From positions 4,554,501 to 4,618,500 of the forward strand of contig NZ_FNSM01000001.1 in the NCBI RefSeq assembly GCF_900105415.1: DNA of 64,000 nucleotides, written 5' to 3'. A model generated the notes under the pieces. That model did no database searches. It saw only the letters and a program-made list of their open reading frames with translations, and was not told the origin of the DNA. Origin of the DNA: Streptomyces sp. TLI_105 (GTDB taxonomy: Bacteria > Actinomycetota > Actinomycetes > Streptomycetales > Streptomycetaceae). The translations under genes were made by a program, and so were the position numbers. Positions within the stretch are counted from its first letter, which is position 1, and every line of letters starts with the position of its first letter. Below are positions 47,767-55,858 of the stretch, in pieces.

Positions 47767-49350
47767 ATGGCGACGAAACAGAACGTTCAGGCAGCACAGG
47801 GGGAGACTGCGGATCCGCAGCCGCGCAGCGTGCGCGTCGTCCTCCTCGCCCTCATGATCGCGATGCTGCTCGCGATGCTGGACAACATGATCATCGGCAC
47901 CGCGATGCCGACGATCGTCGGCGAGCTCGGCGGCCTGGAGCACCTCTCCTGGGTCGTCACGGCCTACACCCTGGCCACCGCCGCCTCCACCCCCCTCTGG
48001 GGCAAGCTCGGCGACATGTTCGGCCGCAAGGGCGTCTTCCTCACCTCGATCGTGATCTTCCTGATCGGCTCGGCGCTCAGCGGCATGGCCCAGGACATGG
48101 GTCAGCTCATCGGCTTCCGCGCCATCCAGGGCCTCGGCGCCGGTGGCCTCATGGTCGGCGTCATGGCGATCATCGGCGACCTGATCCCGCCCCGCGAGCG
48201 GGGCAAGTACCAGGGCATGATGGCCGGAATCATGGCCCTCGCCATGATCGGCGGCCCCCTCGTCGGCGGCACCATCACCGACCACTGGGGCTGGCGCTGG
48301 TCCTTCTACATCAACCTGCCGCTCGGCGTCGTCGCCCTCGCCATGCTCACCACCGTCCTGCACCTGCCGAAGAAGCAGCGCGCCACGGGCACCCGGATCG
48401 ACTTCCTCGGCGCCGCGCTGCTGACCGTCGGCATCACCGCGATCGTCCTCGTCACCACCTGGGGCGGCACGGAGTACGCCTGGGGCTCGGCCACCATCCT
48501 CGGCCTCGCGATCGGCGGCGCCGCCGCCCTCGCCGCCTTCCTCTTCGTCGAGACCCGGGCGAGCGACCCGATCATGCCGCTGCACATCTTCCGCAGCCGC
48601 AACTTCACCCTGATGTCCCTGATCGGCTTCATCACCGGCTTCGTGATGTTCGGCGCGGTCCTCTACCTGCCGATCTTCCAGCAGTCCGTCCAGGGCGCCT
48701 CGGCCACCAACTCCGGCCTGCTGCTCCTGCCGATGCTGCTGTCGATGATGGTCATCTCGCTGCTCGTCGGCCGCTTCACCACCAGCACCGGCAAGTACAA
48801 GATCTTCCCGATCGCGGGCGGCGCGCTCATGGTGGCCGGCCTCTTCCTGCTCTCCACCATGGACACCGGCACCTCGCGCCTCGTCTCCGGGATCTGGATG
48901 GCCGTCCTCGGCGCCGGCATGGGCTTCCTCATGCAGATCACCATGCTGGTCGCCCAGAACAGCGTGGAGATGAAGGACATGGGCGTCGCCTCCTCCTCCA
49001 CCACCCTCTTCCGGACGCTCGGCTCCTCCTTCGGCGTCGCGATCATGGGCGCCCTCTTCACCAGCCGCGTCCAGGACGAGATGGCCTCCCGTGGCGGCGC
49101 CGGGCTCACCGAGCGGACCGCCCAGCTCGACGCGGCGAGCCTCGCCAAGCTGCCGGCCGCGCTCCGCGAGGCCTACCAGCACGCGGTCGCGTCCGGCACG
49201 CACGGCGCCTTCCTCGTCGCCTCCGCCGTCGCCGTCCTCGGCTTCGTCCTCGCCTTCTTCGTCAAGGAGGTGGCGCTCCGCGGCGCCGGCCCGGCCGCGG
49301 AGCCGAAGGCGGAGACCGGCGACACCGCGAAGGTCGCCGAGACGGTCTGA
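47767..49350 (+). CDS. MFS multidrug efflux transporter (DHA2, 14 TM)
   Basis: This 527-residue proton antiporter has about 14 transmembrane segments. Motif A GKLGDMFGRKGVF sits at about 79-91; motif C-type GIMALAMIGGPLVGG and the motif B region VMAIIGDLIPPRERGKYQG fit EmrB/QacA drug pumps. Substrates are unknown. The divergent TetR regulator and twin operators point to induction by toxic compounds. Its last codons are repeated just after the stop. Confidence 0.93.
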   Translation: MATKQNVQAAQGETADPQPRSVRVVLLALMIAMLLAMLDNMIIGTAMPTIVGELGGLEHLSWVVTAYTLATAASTPLWGKLGDMFGRKGVFLTSIVIFLIGSALSGMAQDMGQLIGFRAIQGLGAGGLMVGVMAIIGDLIPPRERGKYQGMMAGIMALAMIGGPLVGGTITDHWGWRWSFYINLPLGVVALAMLTTVLHLPKKQRATGTRIDFLGAALLTVGITAIVLVTTWGGTEYAWGSATILGLAIGGAAALAAFLFVETRASDPIMPLHIFRSRNFTLMSLIGFITGFVMFGAVLYLPIFQQSVQGASATNSGLLLLPMLLSMMVISLLVGRFTTSTGKYKIFPIAGGALMVAGLFLLSTMDTGTSRLVSGIWMAVLGAGMGFLMQITMLVAQNSVEMKDMGVASSSTTLFRTLGSSFGVAIMGALFTSRVQDEMASRGGAGLTERTAQLDAASLAKLPAALREAYQHAVASGTHGAFLVASAVAVLGFVLAFFVKEVALRGAGPAAEPKAETGDTAKVAETV

Positions 49351-49387
49351 TTCCTCGTACGACAGACGGTCTGATCGCTCGTACGAC
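49340..49387. repeat. 24-bp tandem duplication across the MFS stop codon
   Basis: Bases 49340-49363 and 49364-49387 agree at 22 of 24 positions, each beginning AGACGGTCTGAT. Because the unit is 8 codons long, the second copy supplies a second in-frame TGA at 49372-49374. Confidence 0.85.
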
Positions 49388-49422
49388 GGTGGGGCCGGTC
49401 CTTCCTGGACCGGCCCCACCGT
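49386..49422. terminator. Terminator between convergent MFS and cseC genes
   Basis: A perfect 16-bp stem (ACGGTGGGGCCGGTCC, loop TTCCT) covers 49386-49401 and 49407-49422. It probably ends both transcripts. Confidence 0.85.
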
Positions 49423-49429
49423 CATGCGC

Positions 49430-50746
49430 TCACTCCGCCAGCCGCAGGATCGGGAAGCTGCCCGTGTTCGTCGGCGCGTGGTCCGGCAGCCACAGCACCG
49501 CGATGGCGCCGCCCACTCCCTCCGCGGCCCCCTCCGAGGCCACGTTCCGGAAGGTCAGCCGGGCGCCGAGGACCCGGGCCTGGCCCGCCGCGATCGTCAG
49601 GCCCAGGCCGTGGCCCTGGCCCGCGCGGTCGCTCGTCCCCGTACGGAAACGGCTCGGGCCCTCCTTGAGGAGCGACTCGGGGAAGCCCGGACCGTGGTCG
49701 CGGACCCGGACCACCCGGCCCTCGACGGTGACCTCCACCGGCGGCTTGCCGTGCTTGGCCGCGTTGGCGAGGAGATTGCCCAGGACCCGCTCCAGGCGGC
49801 GCGGGTCGGTGTTCACCCAGGACTCGTGCACGACCCGGACGACGACCTCCGGGTCCAGGGCCCGCACCCGCCGCTCCACGAACTCCCCGAGCGCGATCTC
49901 CTGGAGCTCGGCCCGCTCCGACGCGCTGTCGAGCCGGGCCACCTCCAGGACGTCCTCGACCAGCGTCCGCATGGCCTGCGCCCGGTCCCGTACGAGCTCG
50001 GTCGGACGCCCCGGCGGCAGCAGCTCGGCCGCAGTGAGCAGCCCGGTGACGGGGGTGCGCAGCTCGTGCGCGATGTCGGCGGTGACCCGGCGCTCCGCCT
50101 CGATCCGCTCGTTCAGGGCGTCGGTCAGGGCGTCGACGGCCCAGGCCAGGTCGTCGGTCTCGTCCCGTACGACCCCGCCGACGGCTTCCCGCACCCGGAC
50201 GTCCGTGTTGCCCTGGGCCACCCGGCCGGCCGCGACGGCGGCCTTCCGCAGCCTCCGCGAGAGCCCGCCGCCGATGAGCACGCCGAGCGCGCAGCCGCCG
50301 AAGACCACCGACACCGAGCCGATCACGAGGGCCCGGTCCAGATCGTTCATGATCGTCGCGCTGCGGTCGGCGAAGGGGATGTGCAGCGACAGCACGTCGC
50401 CGTTGGCGAGCGGCACGGCCGCCCACACGTCCGGCGGCCCGCCGTGCCGGTGCTCCTGCACGTACGTCCCGCGCCGCTTGTCCCGCATCAGCTGGTCCAG
50501 CTGGTCCGGCAGCGCCGGGTCGTTGATCTTCGTGCCGAAACGGGGCTCCTTCGGCTTCGACGTCTCGTACATCCGCTGGGCGAAGAGCAGCCGCTCCATC
50601 TGCACCTCGCGCGCGTTGTCGAGCATCGAGATGCGGGCGGCGTTGTGCACGACGATGCTCAGGGTGACCGCGATGAGGGCGCCGACCGCCGCGATGGCGA
50701 CGGCGATCTTCCAGCGGACCCCGGTACGCAGGGGCAGCGGCTTCAC
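49430..50746 (-). CDS. cseC: Envelope-stress sensor histidine kinase CseC
   Basis: This 438-residue sensor kinase has TM1 at about 12-32, an extracytoplasmic domain to about 140, TM2 at about 142-162, then HAMP, HisKA (phospho-acceptor in TADIAHELRTPV) and HATPase domains (NLLANAAKHG, DHGPGFPESL, GHGLGLTIA). In S. coelicolor CseC senses cell-wall damage such as that by vancomycin. Order and sequence match the sigE-cseA-cseB-cseC operon, of which this is the last gene. Confidence 0.94.
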   Translation of the reverse strand: MKPLPLRTGVRWKIAVAIAAVGALIAVTLSIVVHNAARISMLDNAREVQMERLLFAQRMYETSKPKEPRFGTKINDPALPDQLDQLMRDKRRGTYVQEHRHGGPPDVWAAVPLANGDVLSLHIPFADRSATIMNDLDRALVIGSVSVVFGGCALGVLIGGGLSRRLRKAAVAAGRVAQGNTDVRVREAVGGVVRDETDDLAWAVDALTDALNERIEAERRVTADIAHELRTPVTGLLTAAELLPPGRPTELVRDRAQAMRTLVEDVLEVARLDSASERAELQEIALGEFVERRVRALDPEVVVRVVHESWVNTDPRRLERVLGNLLANAAKHGKPPVEVTVEGRVVRVRDHGPGFPESLLKEGPSRFRTGTSDRAGQGHGLGLTIAAGQARVLGARLTFRNVASEGAAEGVGGAIAVLWLPDHAPTNTGSFPILRLAE

Positions 50747-50793
50747 CGGACCGCGCCCGTCTCGGGGGATGGATCGTGGGGGATCATGCCGCC

Positions 50794-51495
50794 CTAGCTC
50801 TTGAGCTTGTAGCCGAAGCCGCGCACGGTCTCGATCCGGTCCTGGCCGATCTTGGCGCGCAGCCGCTGCACATGGACGTCCACGACCCGGGTGTCACCGC
50901 CCCAGCCGTAGTCCCAGACCCGCTCCAGGAGTTTGTCCCGGGACAGCACGGTGCCCGGCGCCGACGAGAACTCCAGGAGCAGCCGCATCTCGGTCGGGGT
51001 CAGCGCCACCGGCGCCCCGCCCTTGCGGACCTCCATGCCCTCGGTGTCGACCTCCAGGTCGCCGAAGACGAGGAGCCCGCCGCCGTCCGGCGCGTCCCCC
51101 TGCTCGCCCGCGCCGACGCCGCCCGCGTGCCCGAAGCGGCGCAGCACGGCCCGGATGCGGGCCATGAGCACCGAGCCGTCGAAGGGCTTGGTCACGTAGT
51201 CGTCGGCGCCGGCCTCCAGGCCGAGCACGACGTCGATCGAGTCGGCGCGCGCCGAGAGCATGATCACGGGCACGGTCGACTCGTCGCGGATGCGGCGGCA
51301 GAGGCTGACCCCGTCCATCCCCGGCAGCATCACGTCGAGGAGCGCGATGTCGGGCCGCCGCGCCCGGAAGGCGTCCAGGCCGGAGAGCCCGTCGGGCATG
51401 GCGGTCACCCGGAAGCCGTCCCGCTCCAGGGCGAGCTGGGTGGCCTCACGGATGACGTCGTCGTCCTCGACGAACAGGACATGGGTTTCGGCCAT
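50794..51495 (-). CDS. cseB: Envelope-stress response regulator CseB
   Basis: This 233-residue OmpR-type regulator activates the sigE promoter in response to CseC. Receiver residues E9-D10-D11, phospho-acceptor D54 (LLDVMLPGMDG), the T/S at about 81 and K104 (YVTKPFDG) are present. The winged helix (about 140-232) includes LTPTEMRLLLEFSSAPG and RVVDVHVQRLRAKIG. A short Gly/Asp linker separates the domains. It starts 43 bases after the cseA stop. Confidence 0.95.
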   Translation of the reverse strand: MAETHVLFVEDDDVIREATQLALERDGFRVTAMPDGLSGLDAFRARRPDIALLDVMLPGMDGVSLCRRIRDESTVPVIMLSARADSIDVVLGLEAGADDYVTKPFDGSVLMARIRAVLRRFGHAGGVGAGEQGDAPDGGGLLVFGDLEVDTEGMEVRKGGAPVALTPTEMRLLLEFSSAPGTVLSRDKLLERVWDYGWGGDTRVVDVHVQRLRAKIGQDRIETVRGFGYKLKS

Positions 51496-51538
51496 CGTGC
51501 GTGCCCTTCGGGGTCTGTGCGTTCTCTCGGTCCACGGC

Positions 51539-52279
51539 TCAGTCGGCGGGGGACGCGGCCGGCGTGGGCTCCGCGCCGTCGCCGACGGCCCTGCTGTAGT
51601 CGTTGTGCACCCAGTCGTGCTGGGTGAACCTGCTGCCCGACCAGCGGTAGGTGATCACGTCCTCGCCCGAGGGGTACGCGACCGGATCGCCCTTCGCGTA
51701 CACCTGCTTGGTGACCACGAGGTCGCCCCGGTCGATCGTGGCGTAGACCGCCGCGTCCTCGGCCATGAACACGTTCTCGTACCGGTCGCTCTGCTTGCGG
51801 TAGACGTACGTGCCGATGCCGACGGCGTCGCCGCAGGTCATCACGTTGACGACGACGTCGGGGGCGGAGGCGTTCGTGAGGTCGCCGTAGGAGGCGTCCA
51901 CGGGGTACGCGTCCGCGACGCACGGCTTCAGATCGCTCTTCAACCGCTGGCCGATCTTCGGGTCGGCCTTCAGGAGCGCGATCGGATCCACCCGCTCGGC
52001 CGACTGCGGGCCGGCGGTGCCGGAGGCGGAGGGGGTGGGCGCCGCGGCGGCGATCTCGTCGGTGCGGGCCGCGCCCTCGTCGCGGGAGCCGGTGCCGCCG
52101 GTGGAGCAGGCGGCCAGGGACAGCCCGACGGCGACGAGCCCGGCCGTCGCCGTGACGCTCGCCGCCTTGACGGTACGGCGCGGGCGGCGGCGCCCGGTGG
52201 GGTACCGGTCGCCGCCGCCGCTCACACCGTGGTGGCCTTCGTGTGGTCTGCCGTCGGGTCCGCCGTCTAGGCCGCGCAC
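51539..52279 (-). CDS. cseA: CseA-type lipoprotein of the sigE operon
   Basis: A lipoprotein that in S. coelicolor damps sigE signalling. The lipobox LAAC lies about residue 56 when read from GTG 52279, after TATAGLVAVGLSLA. A Thr/Ser/Pro linker leads to the outer domain with VADAYPVDASYGDLTNASAPDVVV in outline. GTG 52279 overlaps the sigE end by 13 bases and has AGGGGGG upstream; the N-terminal 35 residues before the signal are basic, and a later GTG (52225 or 52171) could be the true start. Confidence 0.88.
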   Translation of the reverse strand: MRGLDGGPDGRPHEGHHGVSGGGDRYPTGRRRPRRTVKAASVTATAGLVAVGLSLAACSTGGTGSRDEGAARTDEIAAAAPTPSASGTAGPQSAERVDPIALLKADPKIGQRLKSDLKPCVADAYPVDASYGDLTNASAPDVVVNVMTCGDAVGIGTYVYRKQSDRYENVFMAEDAAVYATIDRGDLVVTKQVYAKGDPVAYPSGEDVITYRWSGSRFTQHDWVHNDYSRAVGDGAEPTPAASPAD

Positions 52280-52839
52280 CGCTCCCGCCCCCCTTCGTCA
52301 CCTCGTACGGTCGCCCGCTCCCCCGTCCGCCCCAGGGCACGGGCGTCGAGGTCACGGCTCTCCAGCTCCTGGCGGAGCCGGGCGAGCGCGCGGTGGAGCG
52401 TCGACTTCACCGTACCCGTCGACATGCCGAGCGCCGCCGCCGTCTCCTCCGTGCTCATCTGCTCCCAGTGACGCAGGACGACGACGCTCCGCTGCTTCGG
52501 CGCGAGCACCTTCAGGACGTCCATGAGGAGGGCGCGGTCGGCGTGCTGCTCGGTCGGGTCCTCGACGCACGCGTCCGGCAGCTGCTCGGTCGGCACCTCC
52601 TCGAGCTTGCGGGAGCGCCACCACTCGGTCCGGGTGTTGATCATGACCCGGCGCAGGTAGGCGTCGGCGAGGGACTTGTCGGCGATGCCGTCCCAGCGGC
52701 CGTACGTACGGGCCAGCGCCGTCTGGAGCAGGTCCTGGGCGTCGACGGGGTCGGCGACGAGCCGGCGGGCGCTGCGCAGCAGCGCGTCCTGCCGCGTGCG
52801 TACGTACTCCTCGAAGTCGAGCACCTCGCCCTGCCGCAT
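52267..52839 (-). CDS. sigE: ECF sigma factor SigE
   Basis: This 190-residue ECF sigma factor controls the cell-envelope stress regulon. Region 2 is FEEYVRTRQDALLRSARRLV through DAYLRRVMINTRTEWW, and region 4 is LAPKQRSVVVLRHWEQMSTEETAAALGMSTGTVKSTLHRALARLR, both close to S. coelicolor SigE. There is no anti-sigma gene nearby; the level is set by CseB/CseC acting on its promoter. The ATG is preceded by GGAGG at 9 bases. Confidence 0.96.
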   Translation of the reverse strand: MRQGEVLDFEEYVRTRQDALLRSARRLVADPVDAQDLLQTALARTYGRWDGIADKSLADAYLRRVMINTRTEWWRSRKLEEVPTEQLPDACVEDPTEQHADRALLMDVLKVLAPKQRSVVVLRHWEQMSTEETAAALGMSTGTVKSTLHRALARLRQELESRDLDARALGRTGERATVRGDEGGRERCAA

Positions 52840-52981
52840 CCCAACCGCCTCCGATCCCCGTGACCTTGTCCTCGTGTCGTGGACGACGCTACGGAGCGGT
52901 TGTCACGGGGCTGTGCGGGCCAGCCGTCGGTCGACGCACGGCTACCCATCGGTTGTGTAACAGCGGGGGCGGAAAAGGTTT

Positions 52982-53011
52982 GAGGCCCCGCTCCGGGGAG
53001 AGCGGGGCCTC
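52982..53011 (-). terminator. Hairpin after mutY
   Basis: A perfect 12-bp stem (GAGGCCCCGCTC, 6-base loop) lies 20 bases beyond the mutY stop and separates it from sigE on the same strand. Confidence 0.75.
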
Positions 53012-53030
53012 GAACGGGCCGGGCGCGGCC

Positions 53031-53957
53031 TCAGGACAGCGGCAGCCGGTACCGGTCGCCCTCCAGCGGTTCGACGAGACCGTCCGAGACCAGCCCGTCC
53101 AGGGCCCTGCCCCGCTGCACCGGCTCGTCCCAGACCGCGTCCAGGGCCGCCTGCGTCACCGGCTCCGCCGACTCCCGCAGCACCGCGAGGAGCCGGCCGC
53201 GCACCTGCCGGTCGGTCCCGGCGTACGTCTGACCGCGCCGCGGCGGACCGTCGTGCGCCGGCTTCCCCGAGAGCCGCCAGGCGCACCGCTCGGCGATCGG
53301 GCAGCGCCCGCAGTCCTCGTTCTTCGCCGTGCACACCAGGGCGCCCAGCTCCATGGAGGCGGCCGCCCAGCGGGCGGCCGTCGTCTCGTCGTCCGGCAGC
53401 AGCGCCCGGGCGAGCCGCCGCTCGGCGGCCGTGGTCGCGTTCGGCGGGTACTGGACGCCGGTCGCCGCCCGTGCGAAGACCCGGCGCACGTTGGTGTCCA
53501 GGACCGCGTGGCGCTGTCCGTACGCGAAGGAGGCCACCGCCGCCGCCGTGTACTCGCCGATCCCGGGCAGCGCGAGCAGCTGCCCGTGGTCGCGGGGCAC
53601 GTCGCCGTGGTGCCGTTCCGTTATGGCGACGGCGGCCGCGTGCAGCCGCAGCGCCCGGCGCGGGTAGCCGAGCCGGCCCCAGGCGCGGACCGCCTCGCCG
53701 GGGGCCTCGGCGGCCAGGTCGGCCGGGCGCGGCCAGCGCGCCAGCCACTGCTCATACACCGGCAGGACCCGGACCACCGGGGTCTGCTGGAGCATGAACT
53801 CACTGACCATGACGCCCCAGGCGCCGGCCTCGGGGCGGCGCCAGGGCAGGTCACGGGCGTGCCGGTCGAACCAGGCGAGGACGGGCCCGTGCAGCTCGGC
53901 GGGGAGCGCCGGGGCGACGGGGACCGTGGACGTGGGGGGAGTGTCGATGGAAGTCAT
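53031..53957 (-). CDS. mutY: A/G-specific adenine glycosylase
   Basis: This 308-residue base-excision glycosylase removes adenine opposite 8-oxoguanine. The catalytic glutamate E53 (SEFMLQQTPV), helix-hairpin-helix LPGIGEYTAAA, D154 (LDTNVRRV) and the iron-sulfur cysteines C209-x6-C216-x2-C219-x5-C225 are in place. The usual C-terminal NUDIX-like domain that reads 8-oxoG is missing; only about 55 residues remain, resembling a small winged helix. This short form is seen in actinobacteria. Confidence 0.94.
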   Translation of the reverse strand: MTSIDTPPTSTVPVAPALPAELHGPVLAWFDRHARDLPWRRPEAGAWGVMVSEFMLQQTPVVRVLPVYEQWLARWPRPADLAAEAPGEAVRAWGRLGYPRRALRLHAAAVAITERHHGDVPRDHGQLLALPGIGEYTAAAVASFAYGQRHAVLDTNVRRVFARAATGVQYPPNATTAAERRLARALLPDDETTAARWAAASMELGALVCTAKNEDCGRCPIAERCAWRLSGKPAHDGPPRRGQTYAGTDRQVRGRLLAVLRESAEPVTQAALDAVWDEPVQRGRALDGLVSDGLVEPLEGDRYRLPLS

Positions 53958-53990
53958 GGCACCCCCGATCCTGGCACGTCCCCGGCGGGA

Positions 53991-54674
53991 TCAGTACGCG
54001 CCGTGGCGCGCGCGAGAGCGACGGTCGGAGTGCGCGGGGGCGTGCGCGGAGGCGTGCGCAGGCGTCCCGCGCCCCGCACACCACACCACGGCCGAGCTCC
54101 GGCTCGACCGGGCCGTCTCCACCAGCGACCGCACGGGCCGCTCCGCCGCCCGCATCACGACGAAGGCGACCAGGGCGCCGGCGATCAGGCCGACGGTCAC
54201 GTCGTGCGGGTAGTGGACCCCGACGAAGACCCGGGAGAAGGCCATGAGCAGCGCCATCGGCACGGTCAGCCAGACGATCCCGCGCCAGGACAGGGCGAGG
54301 GCGATCGCGGCGGCACCCGCGATGGCCGAGTGGTTGCTGGGGAAGGACCAGTCGCCGTGCGGCGGGCAGGCGACGAGCGAGACGGGCGCGCCGGCGACCG
54401 CGCGGCACGGGCGTTCCTCGTCGATCAGGGACTTCAGGGCCTCGCTCACCACGTAGCCGAAGCCGGTGGCGACCGGGGCGAGCAGCGCGAGCGCCATCGC
54501 CCGGCTCGACCCCTCCCTGGAGCGCCACCAGCCGACGAGGAACAGCACGGCGAAGAGCAGCAGCCCGAGCTCCGTCCACACCTCGGCGAGCCACTGGAAC
54601 CAGTGGGGCGTGGAGTGGGCGAAGTCGGCGACGTCGAGATACAGACGGCCGGAGAGGTCGAGAAGGGTGTTCAT
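53991..54674 (-). CDS. PAP2-family membrane phosphatase
   Basis: This 227-residue protein has about six membrane helices. The three PAP2 motifs are K-x6-RP (KSLIDEERP), PSNH (SFPSNHSA) and SR-x5-H (SRVFVGVHYPHDV), making up the catalytic site that faces outward. It probably dephosphorylates undecaprenyl pyrophosphate or a phosphatidic-acid-type lipid. The tail is basic and Ala-rich. It lies 33 bases upstream of mutY on the same strand. Confidence 0.92.
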   Translation of the reverse strand: MNTLLDLSGRLYLDVADFAHSTPHWFQWLAEVWTELGLLLFAVLFLVGWWRSREGSSRAMALALLAPVATGFGYVVSEALKSLIDEERPCRAVAGAPVSLVACPPHGDWSFPSNHSAIAGAAAIALALSWRGIVWLTVPMALLMAFSRVFVGVHYPHDVTVGLIAGALVAFVVMRAAERPVRSLVETARSSRSSAVVWCAGRGTPAHASAHAPAHSDRRSRARHGAY

Positions 54675-54919
54675 GGTGCATGACGCTAACCGGAATCCGG
54701 AGTCCGCCGCCCCAGGCCAACGGCCGGAACGACCCCTGACGAAAGTGGGGGGCCGCGATTCGCGCGGGTTTCCCAGGGGTTCCGTCGGGGTTCGTCAGGG
54801 TTCCGTCGGAGTTCCGGGAAAAGTTCCCCGGACCGACGGATGTGATCATCGGCAAAACTTGGGCTCTCGGGCGGCGGGTGGGGCGGGAGTTGGGCCGGAT
54901 CTCTCGTAAGGTTCGGGTC

Positions 54920-55777
54920 GTGGGATCTTTGCGCAATCCGGTCGGGCCGCTTCCCTCCACCATCTACTGGCGACGGAGGGCGGTGGCGGCGTGCCTGGTG
55001 GCGCTCCTCGCGGTCCTCGCCGTGTGGGCCTTCACCTCCGGTGACGGCGGCGGGAAGAAGCCCAACGACGCCGCCAACGGCTCGTCGCCGACCCCGCCGT
55101 CGATCACCCCCGGGCCCTCCGGCACCGGCCCGGCGATCAGCCAACAGCCCGGCGGACGCGACGAGTCGGGGGACTCCGGCGGGACCGCGGGCGACAACGG
55201 CGTTTCGGGGGGCTCCGGTACGGACGCGGGCGCGGGCGCCGACGCCGGTACGGACTCCGGCGCCGAGGGCGCGGGAGGCACCACGGGCACCGGCAAGAAC
55301 GGCGACACCGACGGGGCCGGCGGCGACGGAGGCGCGGGCACCGGCGCGGGCCAGCAGGTCCCGGCCGACTCCCCGCTCCCCAACTGCCCCGCCTCGACCC
55401 TGGACTTGACCCTCCGCTCCACCAAGGTCACCTACGAGGCAGGGGAGAAGCCCCGCTTCCAGCTCGTCGTGAAGAACACCTCGAACACCACCTGCAAGGC
55501 CGACTTCGGGCCCCGCAACGTCGTCCTGACGATCAGCGACGACCGGGACGACGAGGTCTGGTCCACCGCCGACTGCCCCCGCCCCGGCACCCCGCTGCTG
55601 CTGCGCGTCCCCGCGCACGCCACCCTCACCCACACCGTGGAATGGGACCGCCGCCGCAGCGCCCCGCAGTGCGCCACCGCCCCGGCGGGCCAGGCCGGCC
55701 CCGGCACCTATCTGGTGGAGGCGGAGATGCCGGGCACGAAGGTGCTCGCGGCGTCGTTCCGGCTCGCGAAGGACTGA
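54920..55777 (+). CDS. Membrane-anchored extracytoplasmic protein with Gly-rich stalk
   Basis: A 285-residue protein with one transmembrane helix (about residues 20-40), a Gly/Thr/Asp-rich stalk of about 110 residues, and a C-terminal beta domain (about 150-284) with RSTKVTYEAGEKPRFQLVVKN in outline. The domain resembles BsuPI/DUF4232 immunoglobulin-like folds and holds four cysteines likely to form disulfides. No catalytic motif is visible; it may bind a ligand or partner at the wall. GTG 54920 has TAAGG upstream; ATG 54842 would add 26 basic residues. Confidence 0.75.
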   Translation: MGSLRNPVGPLPSTIYWRRRAVAACLVALLAVLAVWAFTSGDGGGKKPNDAANGSSPTPPSITPGPSGTGPAISQQPGGRDESGDSGGTAGDNGVSGGSGTDAGAGADAGTDSGAEGAGGTTGTGKNGDTDGAGGDGGAGTGAGQQVPADSPLPNCPASTLDLTLRSTKVTYEAGEKPRFQLVVKNTSNTTCKADFGPRNVVLTISDDRDDEVWSTADCPRPGTPLLLRVPAHATLTHTVEWDRRRSAPQCATAPAGQAGPGTYLVEAEMPGTKVLAASFRLAKD

Positions 55778-55831
55778 GCCGAGGGGTACGTCCTGGACGT
55801 ACTCCGAGCGGTACGGTCCCGTGCGTACTCC

Positions 55832-55858
55832 GAGCGGTACGTCCTAGACGTACCGCTC
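55832..55858. terminator. Hairpin whose loop is the disA stop codon
   Basis: GAGCGGTACGTC (55832-55843) and GACGTACCGCTC (55847-55858) form a perfect 12-bp stem; its three-base loop CTA is the complement of the disA TAG. It lies between convergent genes. Two further TACTCCGAGCGGTACG copies lie just upstream (55799-55840). Confidence 0.7.
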
